From NCBI RefSeq assembly GCF_030272615.1, contig NC_081414.1:308867164-308931163 (forward strand): 64,000 nucleotides of DNA, in the 5' to 3' direction. The DNA is from Cryptomeria japonica (taxonomy: Eukaryota; Streptophyta; Pinopsida; Cupressales; Cupressaceae). The notes beneath the pieces are model-generated. The model was not told where the DNA came from. It did no database searches and saw only the letters and a program-made list of their open reading frames with translations. A program made the translations under genes and the position numbers. Below are positions 12,856-25,900 of this stretch, one piece after another (position 1 is the first letter of the stretch; each line of letters opens with the position of its first letter).

Positions 12856-15314
12856 CCCATATGTTTATTTTGAAACATATATAAAATATAAACACTTGAT
12901 ATCATATTTAATCTAACAATATAGACAATTTATACATTCATGTGTTTAAACTATATATATCTCCCTTTTATTCAAAACACATATATGCAGAAACATTATT
13001 TATTTTCTACATATAAAAGTCCCAATAACTTAACTAAAACAAATTAAGTAAATACTGAAACCCTAATTTCTTTATTTTATAAACACTTAACCCCCCCCCC
13101 CCCCTCATTTCTTTTGTTTTATAATCTAAAATTCACCCTAATCCTTTAATTATTATAAAATGGCCCATAAATTATTTTAACATTTCTTCTTTCTTTTATA
13201 CAACCCTAACCCTACCCGAGCTAGGGTTTTATTCTTTTCTTGTTGTTGTGCAGAGCGGACAAAGGAAGAATGGAGGAGCGAAGGCTTATGGTGAGGAGGC
13301 GACGGGTGGAAGGGGAGGGGCCAAACTATACTCCTCGGCCACTGCAACATGGAAGCAAGGGGGAAGGGAAACCCAAACGGCCATTGTGCACGGAGGGAAG
13401 GGAAACCCCAGCGGACACCATAGTAGCGGCCATGCCACCCACTATGGAATGCTCATAGTGGTGGGTTTCACCCCGCCCACTGCGGATGGCCCACAGTAGC
13501 AGATGTCCACTCACTGCAGTGCCTCCAGGGAGGGATACTCCCTTGGCAGCGGGTGAGGGAGCTGCGACTTCCTTCACCACCCCCCCATGGCAAACCAAAA
13601 CATATAGCCACCTCATGGCAAACCAAATACATCAAGTATAACAACCTCACATTCTTTTTTCCCCCCAAGGCATTCATGCCTTATTTCCCTCCTTATGACC
13701 CCCAATGCATAAACAAGCCATGCAGCAAGTGTCACATAAAATCCCTTGTGATCACTCTCATAACGAGAGCCTCTCACTTGAGGGCTGTCACTGCTACCAC
13801 CCACAAGACCATCCTCTCTCCCAAGAGTAGGAGGTCTTGATTACTCCCAAAAACACATAAATTGCATAAGCACAAAACACCAAATAAATTTCCAAGGAAT
13901 ACATGCAAGGAAAACTAGCCTTAAACACAAGCCATTCTTTTAATACAACATGCAATAAGAAAACATTACAAGAAAGGTAGAACCAACCTAAAACTGCCTA
14001 AAGGTATGCTAGTTTTGTTGAGGATGAGCAGCCCAATTCCACTAGACTTTCCTTTCTACACTTAGCCAAATTCTTAATTCCCAAATCTATCTTTTTCCTT
14101 TCAAAATTATTTGTCTCCAAAAATGGAGAGTGGGTGATTACCCACTAATTTTCTCATTCTTGCTTAAGAAGGCCTTAGTGAGAGTTCTCACAAGTTTCTA
14201 AAACTAAAAAGGAAAGGTAGGGTAGAATGGGAAAGGAATCTCACATTCAAAGAGGAAGGTTAACAACTTAGATGATCCTTCTAATTTTCCAATTTTCGCT
14301 CAACTTAGGAAACCTACTTTTTAGGGTGTCTAAATGGTCACATGGGAGTTGAAACATGCCTAAAATTACTCCTAACCCTTAGGTATACCTTATGGGCTTT
14401 AGGAAAACCTATTAAACTACCCCTAGGTGTCCATTTAACCGTTTTTAAACCCATCTGAAGTTAATTTTCGGGTCAAACTTAAGTTGACCATCCCAAAGAT
14501 TCTTTCCCCAAGGCAATTATGGATTTACATTAAATTAATTGAAAAAGCTATGGTTAAACAACTCCCTCCAAGAGACAAATTTAAAATCCAAAACCTAAAT
14601 CGATCACATGTGTCAAGCGACACAATAAAATTACTTTTACGAAACTATACATGAAATCTTGTCTCTTGTTGGATTTACACAAATAAACAAAATTCAATTT
14701 AACATTCATGCAACAATCACTTTTACGAATAAAATACGATACAAACAGGGTGTTGTCTCTCCAAATAGACAAACCCTGGTTTTACGAATGCACATAGGTC
14801 TTGGTTTGGTTCTCCATAATATTTCCATGGTCACATGGATAATTTTCTTGCGCATCTCAATTACACATTAGTAATTTCAAATAACCTCATATAAAATTTA
14901 AACACATGAATAAGAATACACGTCAAACACTCTGCATACCATATACATTTAAACAATTCAATACATCTTACATTTAAATAAATCCACATACATAGTTATC
15001 ATAATCCTCATAATTTTATTCATTCATAAGATACGCATCATATTTCCAACATCATAATAAAGTTTTGCAAATCCAGATACAGCTGACATACATTAGTCCA
15101 AGATTATCCAATCAGTGGATCTTTTAGGATTTCAAATTCATAACGCATCAAAATGTACACCTCAAGGTGAAATAACTCTATAACTTGGTTCAATTACTTT
15201 TCTTACCAAATCTATTTGTCGAACACAGTCCATTCTATTGAATTATATAGAATTTAATAGGGTCAAACATGGTCAACTAAGTTAATCAAAGCTTGGTTTG
15301 GGGAAGGCCTTACA
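12012..15314 (-). repeat. Element L 5' LTR (3303 bp, internally deleted)
   Basis: Collinear with 3848-8394, except that a block of about 1.28 kb is missing at about 13585-13600 and the AT run at about 12783-12850 is longer. At the junction, a short CATGGCAAACC stretch copied from nearby sequence sits beside the deletion, as in error-prone end joining. Confidence 0.88.
12783..12850. repeat. AT dinucleotide microsatellite, expanded copy
   Basis: Counterpart of the shorter run at 4617-4657 in the other LTR, so the length changed after insertion or during replication. Confidence 0.9.
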
Positions 15315-15319
15315 TGGGG
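15315..15319. repeat. Right target site duplication of element L
   Basis: TGGGG, matching 3843-3847. Confidence 0.85.
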
Positions 15320-15424
15320 TTGTTAGGTGTCTTTGGTTGAAGGGTTGGAACTAAAGGGGTAGGAGACTCCTTGTCAATTGTGAGTTGTCCTGAGTGGAGA
15401 GGTCCTTGGGAAGGATCTAGGATA

Positions 15425-15435
15425 GGCTCTAATAA
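15425..15435 (-). other. Degenerate primer binding site of element D
   Basis: GGCTCTAATA on the plus strand resembles the GGCTCTGATACCA form seen in E1 and E2, beside a TGTTG LTR start. It is damaged, so the call is tentative. Confidence 0.4.
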
Positions 15436-16426
15436 TGTTGGGAAGGTTAAGGACATTGGTCCATTGGGTGACACCTAGTGGAGACCCTTATTGAACATAA
15501 AACAAAGAAAGTGATTGAACATCTCATACCCTCTACATCAAATATTATAAAAGTAGAATGCACTTGCATTGAAGCTCACTGCCTAGAGATCACTGCTCAA
15601 TTAAAAAAGGGCTACAACCCGTAGGAAGGCTCGATACCTTATAGGATATTACAAAATGATTATAAAGATAAGTTAACTGAATAATAGCATCTAACTATGC
15701 TAAGATAAGATTTTGGTTAGGCTCTGATTGTTTGTTGCAACTCAGTTGTCAATCTACTCTATAACACTACTCTGTCACATATCGGAGCAACAAAATATTC
15801 ACTAAACTTACAAAATTGCTCACACAGACTTCCTTCACTCATCACACACTCCAAAATGATCAACCAAACCAATCTTATATATCTACATCATCAAAAAAAA
15901 TTATTTACTAAGTCAGCTTCCAAAAATCACATAACACGCAACATGAAACGTGTTCCACCAAGTCAGATCAATCCGATCATAGATCCAATGTGGACTAAAA
16001 AAAGATGATAAAATACTTCCCATAAGTCATTCCAATCACCTCAAATGCGAAAATGATCACCAAAATCATCCCAACAAATCCACAACACATGTTACTCCAA
16101 AATAGCTTTGCCCTAACTAAAATATCGGATACCCAAGCTCTAAAATAACACACAATTCAATACCAGATATCAATATCAGGAAGTAATCTATCTCAAACCT
16201 TGAATCAACTGCCTTGATCACTACAACCCAAAATACATCACTGAAATCAAGATATGCACAATGATCTCATACTCTACTGGTAACTGTGTCTTATAAACAG
16301 AATGACTTTTTGGTAAACCAAATTTATGTACACTAGATGTGATCTACAAATTGATTTGCCACCAATGACAACCCCTAAACATCTATCATGCACCAGTCTC
16401 TATCAGAACAGTGTCTCTTGCCAACA
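15436..16426 (-). repeat. Element D 5' LTR
   Basis: The outer end (16297-16426) matches the LTR tail at the left window edge and finishes in CCAACA. The inner start TGTTGGGAAGG is inferred from the adjacent degenerate primer site. The resulting length of about 991 bp is close to the E1 (1154) and E2 (1075) LTRs. Confidence 0.55.
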
Positions 16427-17827
16427 ATTAATGGGCTCTTCGAGTTGATCTCCTTCCGGTGTTGACAACCGATAAGCACTAGATGCATATGCGGCTGTGA
16501 TAACAAAAGGACCCGACTAGTTTGGCTCAAACTCCCCTTTATTTTCACAATCCTAATGGTTATGTGGATTCTCCTTAAGCACAGGATCACCATCTTGAAA
16601 CATCCTAGGCTTGACGTTATGATTATAGTTGTGTGACATCCTTTGTTGGTAGACTCTCAAATGATCATCAGTATTTTGTCGGCTTTCTTGCAAAAATTCA
16701 AGCTCTCATAACCTAGACACCCATTGTTCTTCATTTGGAATGAGACCCTTTAGTGACACACAAAGAGATGGTATTTCAATCTCCACTGGTAATATTTCTT
16801 TAGATCCATAGACAAGAGAATATGGTGTGGCACCTGTTAGGGTGCGAATACTTGTGCAATATGCCCATAGAGTAGGGTTCAACTAAATATGCCAGTCTTT
16901 GTCTACATCATTAACTATCTTCTTCAAAAATTTCAAGATTGTTTTGTTTGATGCTTATGCCTGATCATTTCCCTGAGGGTAATACAACATGGAAAACCTA
17001 TGTTGAATCTGGAATTTTTTGTAGAGCTCTCTTACATCTTGGTTTTTGAATGGTCATCCATTGTCAGTGATAATAGTCATAGGAAAGCCATAGTGACATA
17101 TGATGTAGTTCAAAATGAATGTGGCGATCTGTTTCCCCGTGACATTGATGAGTGGAACTGCTTCAATCCATTTCGTGAAATACTCAGTACCTATGAGTAT
17201 AAACTTGTGACTATTTGAAGAAGGTGGATGAATTTTTCCTACTAGATCCAGGCCCCATTGACAAAATGGTCATGACTTTGCCAAGGCATGAAGTTCTTAT
17301 GCTGGTGCATGTATGATATTGTCGTGGATGTGACATTGTTTGCACTTTTTGGTGAATTGAAAAGAATCTCTCTCCATAGTCAGTCAATAGTAACCCAATA
17401 GTATGAGTTTCTTCAGAAGAGTAAGACCACTCGAATGAGTACCACAAATACCATTATGGACTTCATTTAAATCCTTCCCAGATTATTTTTGCTCAAGACA
17501 TCTAAGGAGAGTACCATCCAGACCTTATCTATAGAGGGTATCCACAACCATAGGACCATGGATCTCCTCGCAGATGTCCACCCCAAATATTTCCTCCTCC
17601 TCATATAAGTCAATGCTCTCAACACGTTTGTATGCTTTTATCCACTCACCCCCCTCATTCATCTTTAGACCCAGTAGCTTTTGGAGGAAACCAATGCTTC
17701 TTTGAATGAAGAACATACACAATTCAAAGGTTTCAGGGTACCAGATATTGAGAATTTGCCACTTAGGAAACTCTTGGCCCCCTTGACTGCACACAAAATA
17801 GTCTCACAAATAGGGAATTATTGGCAT
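16427..17827 (-). pseudogene. Element T: Tat-like Ty3/gypsy integrase, broken
   Basis: Read on the minus strand, this is the end of a Gypsy polyprotein. In order there is a fragment upstream of integrase (17525-17794), a zinc-binding HHCC region ending CKQCHIHDN, the core with WGLDLVGKIHPPSSNSHKF and TDNGWPF, the YYPQGN motif, and a C-terminal part with ATPYSLVYGS, VEIEIPSL, DHLRVYQ and SGPFVIT. These words are typical of the Tat/Athila side of Gypsy. Several stops interrupt it. The stop at 16955-16957 lies at the expected position of the catalytic glutamate after YYPQGN. The C-terminus is cut by element D and the upstream part by C1. Integrase would insert element cDNA into chromosomes; this copy cannot work. 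Confidence 0.85.
17823..17827. repeat. Left target site of element C1
   Basis: GGCAT directly before the C1 LTR start TGTTGG. The right copy lies beyond the window, so the duplication is not verified. Confidence 0.5.
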
Positions 17828-19485
17828 TGTTGGCAATAGGTTGTCATTGATGTCAACTAGTATGGCATGACCATTGATGAGTAATTAGTAGTGATTGGTG
17901 ATGTCAACCACTATGTGTGTAAGAAGACATAAAGGTATATTACTAGTACACATGAAATGCATCATCTATCAATAAAGCAGTACCATCGACAAGGAAAAGA
18001 AAGCAAGCACAGAAGAACGGAAGGATGTGAACCAGTATACACAGAGAAGGTTAATGCTACCGGTAAATGGACTTAGTAGATGGATCAGCATGTTTGATAG
18101 AAGGCCAAGTTAATCCACCGACATAGAAGAGGTATGCAGGTATGAAGGCACACCGATGAAGTTAGGTTATACTAGTAAGGTGAGTTGAATTGGTAGTTAA
18201 TCTTGGTCGGTGAAGATGATGCCAAACCGACATAGCAAACTGAGCATAGGTGGATGTCGACAAGGATGAAAAGTGTAAACTAGGTGGCGATCACGTTGAG
18301 GTCGGTGAAGTATTCATCAACATAGTTATCAACAAGAAGGTTGGAATTAATGAAGAACCCAAAAATCATGGAAGGGTGACACAATATTGCGGATCAAGGA
18401 AGACAAGGTGGCAAGGTGATTGAACTGACCTTGCAAGATGATTTGATCTTTGTACCCATATGTTGAAGGAAATAGACAAGCCATTAAAGGCAATTGACAG
18501 AGAAACACAAAAATTCATGTCATATAGATCCCAAAATAGAAAACACACATTGAAAATAAAGGAGATGGTGGTGTTGTTTGGTGTGATGCAGATCACCATT
18601 TCTAAAAAGCAAATTAGATCAAATCTACTACGGATCGAGTTGGTGAAGGTAAAACCTAACACGACACCATTTGAACGTATCTTTTGGTGGGAACCCTCAT
18701 AGATAAATATGTGAACTCAAGATTGAAGAGAGTTGATGCTAGATGTGAGGCATGAGAGAAAAGAGAGTCTAAGAAAGACAAAAGACTATTTGACTTAGAG
18801 TTATTTATAAGAGAGTCAAAGTGTGTGTTAGCAAATTACTGTTAAGAGGGTCTAACCGGTAGAGATAGAGTAACCAAAAAACTGTTACAGTCTTAACACT
18901 CAAGCATATCAGTAAGGAGTGATTGGTTAGGAAGGCATCCAAGAGTGACACTATGAAGCTTGAGGCTTAGAGAGAGAGAAGAGAGGCTGCGAGTAACTAG
19001 TGAGTGTTTAGAGAAAGTAATCTGATAATTGGCAGTGGGAGAAATAGTGAAGAAGAAGAGGTTGTTAACCGGTAGACATTAGTTGATTAGGTGTTGAAAA
19101 ACCCATTTTTAACTAGGTGCTATCATTGCATCAAAATTGTATTTCATCAAATTACACCGCGTTGGTGCTTGGTGCAGGGGTTGGTGCTCCTTGGGTTGGT
19201 GCCCTAAATCATTATAATCTGTTGTTTTATTGTGAGACTGGATTGGAGCAGTAGACTCCAAAAAAAATTTCTCATCGAGGTTTTTCCCATATTGGGTTTT
19301 CCTCATACATCTGGTGTTGTGGATTATGCATTTGTGTGTTTGGATCTTTTGATATCCACTCTTATCTTGTCGGTTTGATCATTTAGTGTTTAGGTCGTTA
19401 ACCGATACTCAAGGCTTGGTTTAAAAGGAAAAGATTTTAGAAACCACTGATTCACCCACCTCTCAATGGTACATTGTGTTCAACA
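17828..19485 (+). repeat. Element C1 5' LTR
   Basis: Starts TGTTGGCAATAGG, ends GTGTTCAACA, 1658 bp, two bases before the primer site. The partner LTR is outside the window, so the start is set by the TG...CA rule and the end of element T homology. Confidence 0.75.
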
Positions 19486-19487
19486 AT

Positions 19488-19500
19488 TGGTATCAGAGCC
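19488..19500 (+). other. Primer binding site of C1 (initiator Met tRNA)
   Basis: TGGTATCAGAGCC, then TAGGTTC, close to the complement of the plant initiator Met tRNA 3' end. Confidence 0.92.
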
Positions 19501-19559
19501 TAGGTTCTCGGTTGAAAAAATCCTTCTCTAGCTTGGGTTGATTCTGGTCAAGGAACACG

Positions 19560-19923
19560 ATGGCAATAAATAAATGTGCCTCTTCAAAAGATCCCATATT
19601 TGATGGATCTAACTATGCAATCTGGAGAAGAATAATGGAGACCTATATTTCCTCCCTTGGATCTGATGTGTGGATGTCTATCAAGAATGGGTATATTATC
19701 ACTAGTATTCCTCTCACTAATCCAGATTCTAAGAAGGAGTATGAGAATAATGCAAAGGCTGAACATGCTATCTTAAGTGGGCTATCAGACAATTGGTTTG
19801 TCAAGTTCATGCACTGTGCATCCGCCAAGGAGACTTGGGATGAATTACAGAGGTTATTCGAAGGATATTCCAAAGTCAAAGATGCCAAGTTACAATCACT
19901 AAGAGGTCAGCTTGAAGGCATCA
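19560..19923 (+). pseudogene. gag: C1 gag, N-terminal part, cut by element G
   Basis: A Copia Gag of the UBN2/DUF4219 type: FDGSNYAIWRRIMETYI near residue 14, ETWDELQRLFEG near residue 91, and KLQSLRGQLEG just before the break. Gag forms the particle shell that packages element RNA. The ATG at 19560 lies 59 bases after the primer site and begins the family's usual N-terminus. Frame 0 of this part continues in phase at 61184. The few codons after 19923 belong to the G LTR, not to gag. Confidence 0.9.
19919..19923. repeat. Left target site duplication of element G
   Basis: CATCA, identical to 61184-61188. Confidence 0.9.
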
Positions 19924-20651
19924 TGCAGTGTTCACCCTCGACTTGACTTGTTTTGACTAGAGTTGACTTTTAATTCATGTGTGATAGACATTATTGGGCA
20001 TATGTTATTTTAGGTGATTTATATGATGTTGATACTATCGTAATTGATCGTGTGATTTATTAAACACTATATACTTATTATGTGATTGACTATCGAAAGA
20101 TTATATTGATAATATGATTTGATGAGCATAAGTGTTGATGGATTTTACATGCCTTACTATAATCATGAATTATACTAATCATGCACTTGATGATGCTTTT
20201 ATGTACTAACCATATTTAATGATTATCTATGATGAGTTGATCTTATGGTGTGTTTGATTGTTGTATGACTATCTTCGGGATAGAGACAATTCCACATCAC
20301 TCATTGTGAGCAAGATGTGTCATTGTGATTCTCTAACCCTTGCCTGTTATAATATATATGCATATGTCGTATCGTTTCTTTGTGGATGCATGATTTGCAG
20401 GTACCAGACACTGACTCCACAAGGCTCCACAGGTCTGAGCGTGTCTTTAAATCCCAATGGTATGTGGTTTGAAGTTGGCACAATTTCCCCTCACATACTC
20501 TAGGTCTAAGTTGTTCACTATGAGTCATCAGTGTCTTGGCGTAAGTCGCCATGTCGGTTAGTAAGCTTGGTTTCTTCTGTGTTGTGAGTATGTTAGTATT
20601 GGCTGGTTAATTCTATTTTGTTGAGACTGTTTGATTATTGATGTGAGATTA

Positions 20652-20656
20652 AATAG
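20652..20656. other. Empty target site corresponding to the E3 insertion
   Basis: GATTAAATAGTTAATAATG is uninterrupted here. In the 3' LTR the same sequence is split by E3, with AATAG on the left and AATAT on the right. Confidence 0.85.
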
Positions 20657-21578
20657 TTAATAATGTTTATTTTAATTATTTTGATTAATAGCGATTTGAT
20701 TATTTGATTATCCAATGTTTAATTTAATTTATTGGATTCTTGCATTTTTGGGTATTTAATTATTTGATATTTAAATATTTATTTATTTTAATGATGATTT
20801 AATATTTATTGTTTAGCTTATGTTGTGGTTTTATATTTATTTGTGATTTGACCTTTTAATGATATTTAATTGTTTATTTATTTATTTGTTAATTATTCAC
20901 CTATGGTTGAATATTTATTTGGTATTTAATGTTTATCTGGTTCTTTAATTCATTTATGAGCCTTTGGTTTATTTAATTTAATTTCCCCATTTGATTTATT
21001 TAATTGTGGCTCATGTTTTATTTATTAGTTTGACTTTTACATTAAGTGGGTTGTATAAACACACTTTAAAATAAAATAATAAAATATTCCCATCTAATTG
21101 TAAAAACATGATTTATATTTATCTTACCTACCCTCTTTTCTTATTGGTTGAATTTGAAAAGGGAGGTAAAATTATATCATATGGTGGGGTTGGTAAAATA
21201 TATTATAGATTGGAATATTTTGATTGGCCAAGATTGAGGCTAGGGTTTTTGGTTATTGTTTCGCTTTTTATTTTTTTTCTCATGAAGTTTTTAGGGTTGG
21301 CTTCTCCTTTTGCAAAAAAATATTCTTTGCAAGAATTTTCTTTGGGTTTTGGCTTGGATTCTGGCTAGAGTTTCTTGGTTTGGCCTTGGATTTGGATGGA
21401 GCTCTACCTCAACTCTCATCCATCACTCAGGGTGCAGGTTGGGTTCCTTGTCTTTGTTTATTTTTAGCTTTAAAATTTCTCTGTGTATTCTCTATGTCTG
21501 AAAATGTCTTTCGGGAGCTGGGGATGAAATATTTGATTTATTGTAGTTTTCAAATTTATATATGGTGGAGAAAACCTT

Positions 21579-21583
21579 ATATT
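21579..21583. repeat. Left target site duplication of E1
   Basis: ATATT; identical to 29109-29113. Confidence 0.92.
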
Positions 21584-22737
21584 TGTTGAAAATATTCAGG
21601 ACTAACCAAGTTACTGAGAGGGGAGGGGTGAATCAGTAACACTCAAACCTTTTAACTCATTTCTGCACTTGTATATATTAAACCATTCATTCATTTAATC
21701 TACTGTATGCATGAAAGTATAATCATTCATAACACTTAACACAAAGATTTGGTGACCCAGAAACCTTCCAAATAGAAAGTAAAACTAGGGTGGGGATGGT
21801 ACCCACAAAACTTTGGTACTGCAGTAAAAGTTGGCCGGTTAAGGCTTACAATGATCACTTCTGATGAACTGCCCTGTTAGAAGCAAATTTGGACTGCTAG
21901 GTCCACCTTGTTAGAGGATTTACAAACATACAATGAAGTATGCACTCGGTTAAGAGATTTACAAAAGACTGTTAAGTCTACCCGGTAAAAGGATTTACAA
22001 ACTGATTCAACTGTTAGGATGAAACAGTAGATCTTGACTTACAACTTTATTGCTGATAAGATCCTTTGAGTATTGATCTCCTTCTGAGATAGATATGTTG
22101 ATTCTACTCCTTTACTGACTCTGCGAAAATGTTCTGGTCTGCTGCCTTAGTTTCTGCTCTGCTCTTTCTAATTTAGCATATTCATACATCTTACATACAT
22201 TTTCACCTTACAGATTACAGATGGTATAATACATCACATATATATACCGTCCATAATTACATTTACATTTCATAAAGTCGGCCTCATACAAATTAATAAC
22301 ATAAACTCATTCTTAAGTCGGTCTTACATAGGTGAACAAAATATTACTGAGTCGGTAGATACTCGGTTCCTCAAGCTGGCTTGGTGATCTTCTGATACAT
22401 GGCGTCCACTACAGTACTCGGCATCGTCATGCTCTCGGTAAGAGTAGCAGCTCGGTCCATACTAGTCCCAAAGTGTAGCTTGGAACTCGGTAGCTGCGGT
22501 GACTCGGTAGATATAGTGTCACTCGGTAACCACTGGTAACTCGGTAAGAACTGACTTCTCGGTTACTGTTGTTTGTCTCATATGCTCGGTAATAGTCTTA
22601 CTACTCGGTATGAACTGTTTAATCGGTAAGCTTTGCCGAATGCTCGGTATAGGCTGTGGACTGAATGATGAGCTCGATAAGCATTCAAAATTGAATAAGT
22701 GTTTTTGCTAAATGACAAATATATCATTATTCCAACA
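21584..22737 (-). repeat. E1 3' LTR
   Basis: Plus-strand ends TGTTGAAAAT and TTCCAACA. It holds a dense cluster of the word CTCGGT at 22362-22665 (11 copies by my count). Confidence 0.93.
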
Positions 22738-22749
22738 ATCTCCCCCTTT
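22738..22749 (-). other. E1 polypurine tract
   Basis: Minus strand AAAGGGGGAGAT directly before the LTR; primes plus-strand DNA synthesis in LTR elements. Confidence 0.85.
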
Positions 22750-22998
22750 GGCATTAGTGACAAAAACACTTATGAGACAAAAATGAATCTGTCATGCTGA
22801 CTTGATTCTTCAAAATTGATACCAATTGTAGATTGCTGTATATACCTGTATATGTCATTGTACATAACTCCCCCATAGAATATACACATGATTCTATACT
22901 TATCTCTATACCAATTGTTATTTACATTCTCCCCTTGTCTCTAATAATATGTTCCATATTCTCCCCCTTTTTGACAATAATGCTAAAGAATAGATAAC

Positions 22999-25900
22999 TC
23001 AAATAGAGATATTAAAGTGTGAGATAAACTCTGAGTGTACCTGTTTGATATGAGCCAAGGTATTATCCCAATTTCCTTGCAAAATTGTGCAAATAGACAA
23101 TGCAACTTGAACTTTGGCTGATAGTTCAATTACATGCTCTGCAACTGAAAAACTGTTATCATGGATCAATGTTTTAGAATGTGTAATGTGTTTCTGCATT
23201 GTATCCATGTTAGGGAGGATCATATTCTAAATATCTAACAATGTAGACCGGATCCTTGCATCTTCCCTAAGCAATTCTGATTGCTTATCTGATAGGAGTC
23301 TGATTTTTGAATGGTGAGTTGAGCTTGAGCTGGGGTCAAGCTGCAACTGTTGTGCACTTGCTTTCAGATCATCATCAACTTTCTTCAGTTGATCTCTGAT
23401 TCCTTTTGTGAACTCGGTGACATCACATAACTTTGCAAAGAATGAAGTTACATTATTAAAAGAATTTTCTAACTTGGCCAAACTAGTGGTCAATTCAACT
23501 TGTTTTATTGCTATCTGCTGAGCAATGTGCTCAAGCACCTTGTTATCAAATTTCTTCTCGGTTCGTTCTATCAGTTTCTCTTCTCCTGATGAGTCCTCAT
23601 TGAATCTATTCATAGCCTCTTCGAGTTGTAGCAAAATGTGTTGAGAGGGATCAACTTTTATGCCTAAGGCATCTGTAAGAATGGTCTTTGCACCATTTAT
23701 GATGTTGAATTCCCTGTCTCTCTCACTTCTTAATTGTTTTTGTTTTGCTTTCTGTTCTAACATCTGGCTGATCAATCTCATTTCATCAATTGATGCAGTA
23801 TTGAGGTCTATTTGTGGTATGACAATCTCTTTATCTAGATCTATATCTTCCTCTATAGCCTTGTTGGTAAGAAGAAGTTTTAAAGGTGTCTTTTGTGTTA
23901 CTTCTGTGCTTACTACCTTATCTTTTGATGTAGTTATAATGGTTGATAAGGTTGGACTAGCTGTTATAACTGGAATAGGAAGACTCATGGATGTACCGAC
24001 TGTTTCCAAAATTGATGTACATGCAGGAGTGCTAATAGGTGCAAAAGAATGTGTCAAAACTGGAGAGGTTGCAAAACTTACTATACATGCTGTAGGAGAA
24101 GTTGTGATCTCGGTGACTGAAGAAATCACTTGTTGCTCGGTAGAAGCAACACTCTGCATCCCGGTAGATAATGACATGCTCTGCAGCTCGGTGGATGAGG
24201 TAACTATTGGAGTCTGGAGCTGAGAGGTGATTGGCAAGGATTGAGCAATAGATGTAGCTACTGTGCTCACAATCCTACTGGCTGAAGGTGATGATGCAAC
24301 GCCTTTCTACGGTGAGTGAGGAAGAGATGCAATGACTTTTGCTGCTACCTGTTCAGGATCATCTTCTTCATCACCTACTATCACCGTGTCACCTTCTTCT
24401 TCTTCACTTATGATTACCGTGTCTCCTTCTTCCTCAGCTGCTTCTTCTTCTTCCTTCTCCTCTTCATCCTCTTCATCCTCTTCTTTTTCACCCTCAGTTG
24501 TTACCGTGGGGTCAGATGGCATTGGCAGATTATATATCCTTTTCCACACAATTGTGGCATTATTTACTATTGCTTCTATCTGCTTGGAGAGAACTAAGAA
24601 GGTATGAAACCTAAGTGTCATTTGGTGTTCATTCCTCTTTAATGCCTCTTTAACTTCTTTGTATGTCAGGTTTGGTAACAACTATTTTAAGGTTTGTGCA
24701 TAAATGTCTTTGACAGTTTGCACTGCTGAAGTCCATCTTGGTCTAATCCTGTCTAGAAGCTCATTTGGAATTTGAGGACTGATATCATCTGGGGTATATT
24801 TCCATTTACCCATTTTGTTCAGTAAAAGCTCCTCGATTTGCATCTTTTCTGCATCTGATCTGTTTTCATACCTCAGTGCCTTGAAGTTAGACATGCCAGA
24901 TCCTTGTTCCAACTGCTTCAATTTTTCTTCGAAGGAAGGAGGGGGTCTCCTGAATAGAATTTCACTTTCTTTTTGCCCTTTTCTGGTTTTCCTTGTGAAC
25001 ACTGCAGTTTTAGGTTTGGGCTTTGTGATTACTACTTTGCCTTTCTTCTTTGATGTTTCTGTTTCCTCCTCTGATTCCTCTTCTGTTTCTTCTGTTTTAG
25101 CTGCCTTTCTCTTGGTACTGGTGGTGGCCTTTGGAAGCTTGTTTTCAAGCTCAATTCTGGCTTTAGCCTCATCATAAGTGCCAAATGCAGGGGTGTTGGG
25201 AATGGCTGGTTCATTTATCAGGGCTTCTATTATATCCCTTGCTTCATCTATGTTAATTTAATAGGGTAATGGTTTTACCCATGCCACTCGGGGTATGGCT
25301 GCCTGGATGTAAACTTTATCACAGTCTACCATGAAGCATATATCATCCTTGTAATCTTTTACCAACTTAGGAGGAATCCTGAACCTGTTGTTCATTTTGT
25401 CCTTAAATTCTTCAAAATAATTATCCATTACTGTCTCAAAATTCTGACCTATTTCTGCTATAAACTCATTTATCTGATACAAAATTGGAGTATCCTTCCT
25501 CCATACTATCGTGCCTTTAGAAGGGAAAAAATTTTGTACATAGAAAAATATACAAATCAACAAAGAACCAAATTTGCATGGATTATTCTTTGATGTCCTT
25601 ATACTGTCCATGTTCTTGTTGAATTGTGTTAGTAAAACCTCTGCTAGGTCAAAATCCATGTTCTTCTTTACTACCTTGTAGGCAAGGTCTACCGCCTCAC
25701 ATGCCACACTATTTAGCCTACTGGAACTATACAGCTTATATGCAATGATAATAATACCAAATTTAAGTTCAACATAAGATACATTGTTAATTTTCATTCC
25801 TCTGCCATCCCACTCGGCTTGAGTTAACTCCTGCAGTTCGTCCTGACCTAGGGTTTTGGTGGATTTTGCTCTGTCTGACATCGGTAATCCTGTGATTCTA

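Larger units (their letters stand above)
3848..15314 (-). mobile_element. Element L: non-coding LARD-like LTR retrotransposon
   Basis: Two direct repeats (3848-8394 and 12012-15314), both starting TGTCATGCCCAAAC and ending GGCCTTACA on the plus strand, flank a 3.6-kb interior. The target duplication TGGGG is perfect (3843-3847 and 15315-15319). A primer site beside the right repeat and a purine tract beside the left repeat show that the element reads on the minus strand. The interior has no ORF above about 70 codons. Long LTRs around a short non-coding interior is the architecture of LARDs described in cereals. Autonomous partner elements are not in the window. Confidence 0.9.
1..16426 (-). 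mobile_element. Element D: non-autonomous Copia-like LTR element, left end outside window, split by element L
   Basis: This minus-strand element belongs to the same family as E1 and E2. Its 3' LTR tail (1-128) and the tail of its 5' LTR (16297-16426) match at roughly 80% by eye. Between them lie a polypurine tract, three remnants of the family's long second ORF, and element L (3848-15314), which has its own target duplication. No pol and no zinc-knuckle ORF are seen. The element abuts Tat-like integrase sequence at 16427, so it inserted into element T. Its left target duplication cannot be checked because it lies outside the window. Confidence 0.7.
19924..21583 (+). repeat. Element G 5' LTR, segment 1
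   Basis: Matches 42897-43631 followed by 56979-57902 of the 3' LTR. The E3 target is still empty here (AATAG at 20652-20656). No real coding; the 60-120 codon frames near 21108-21589 are incidental and partly repeated in the 3' LTR. Confidence 0.92.

Noticed and set aside
19560-19946. An independent 128-codon host gene
   Set aside because: It is the start of C1 gag; its last codons come from the G LTR.
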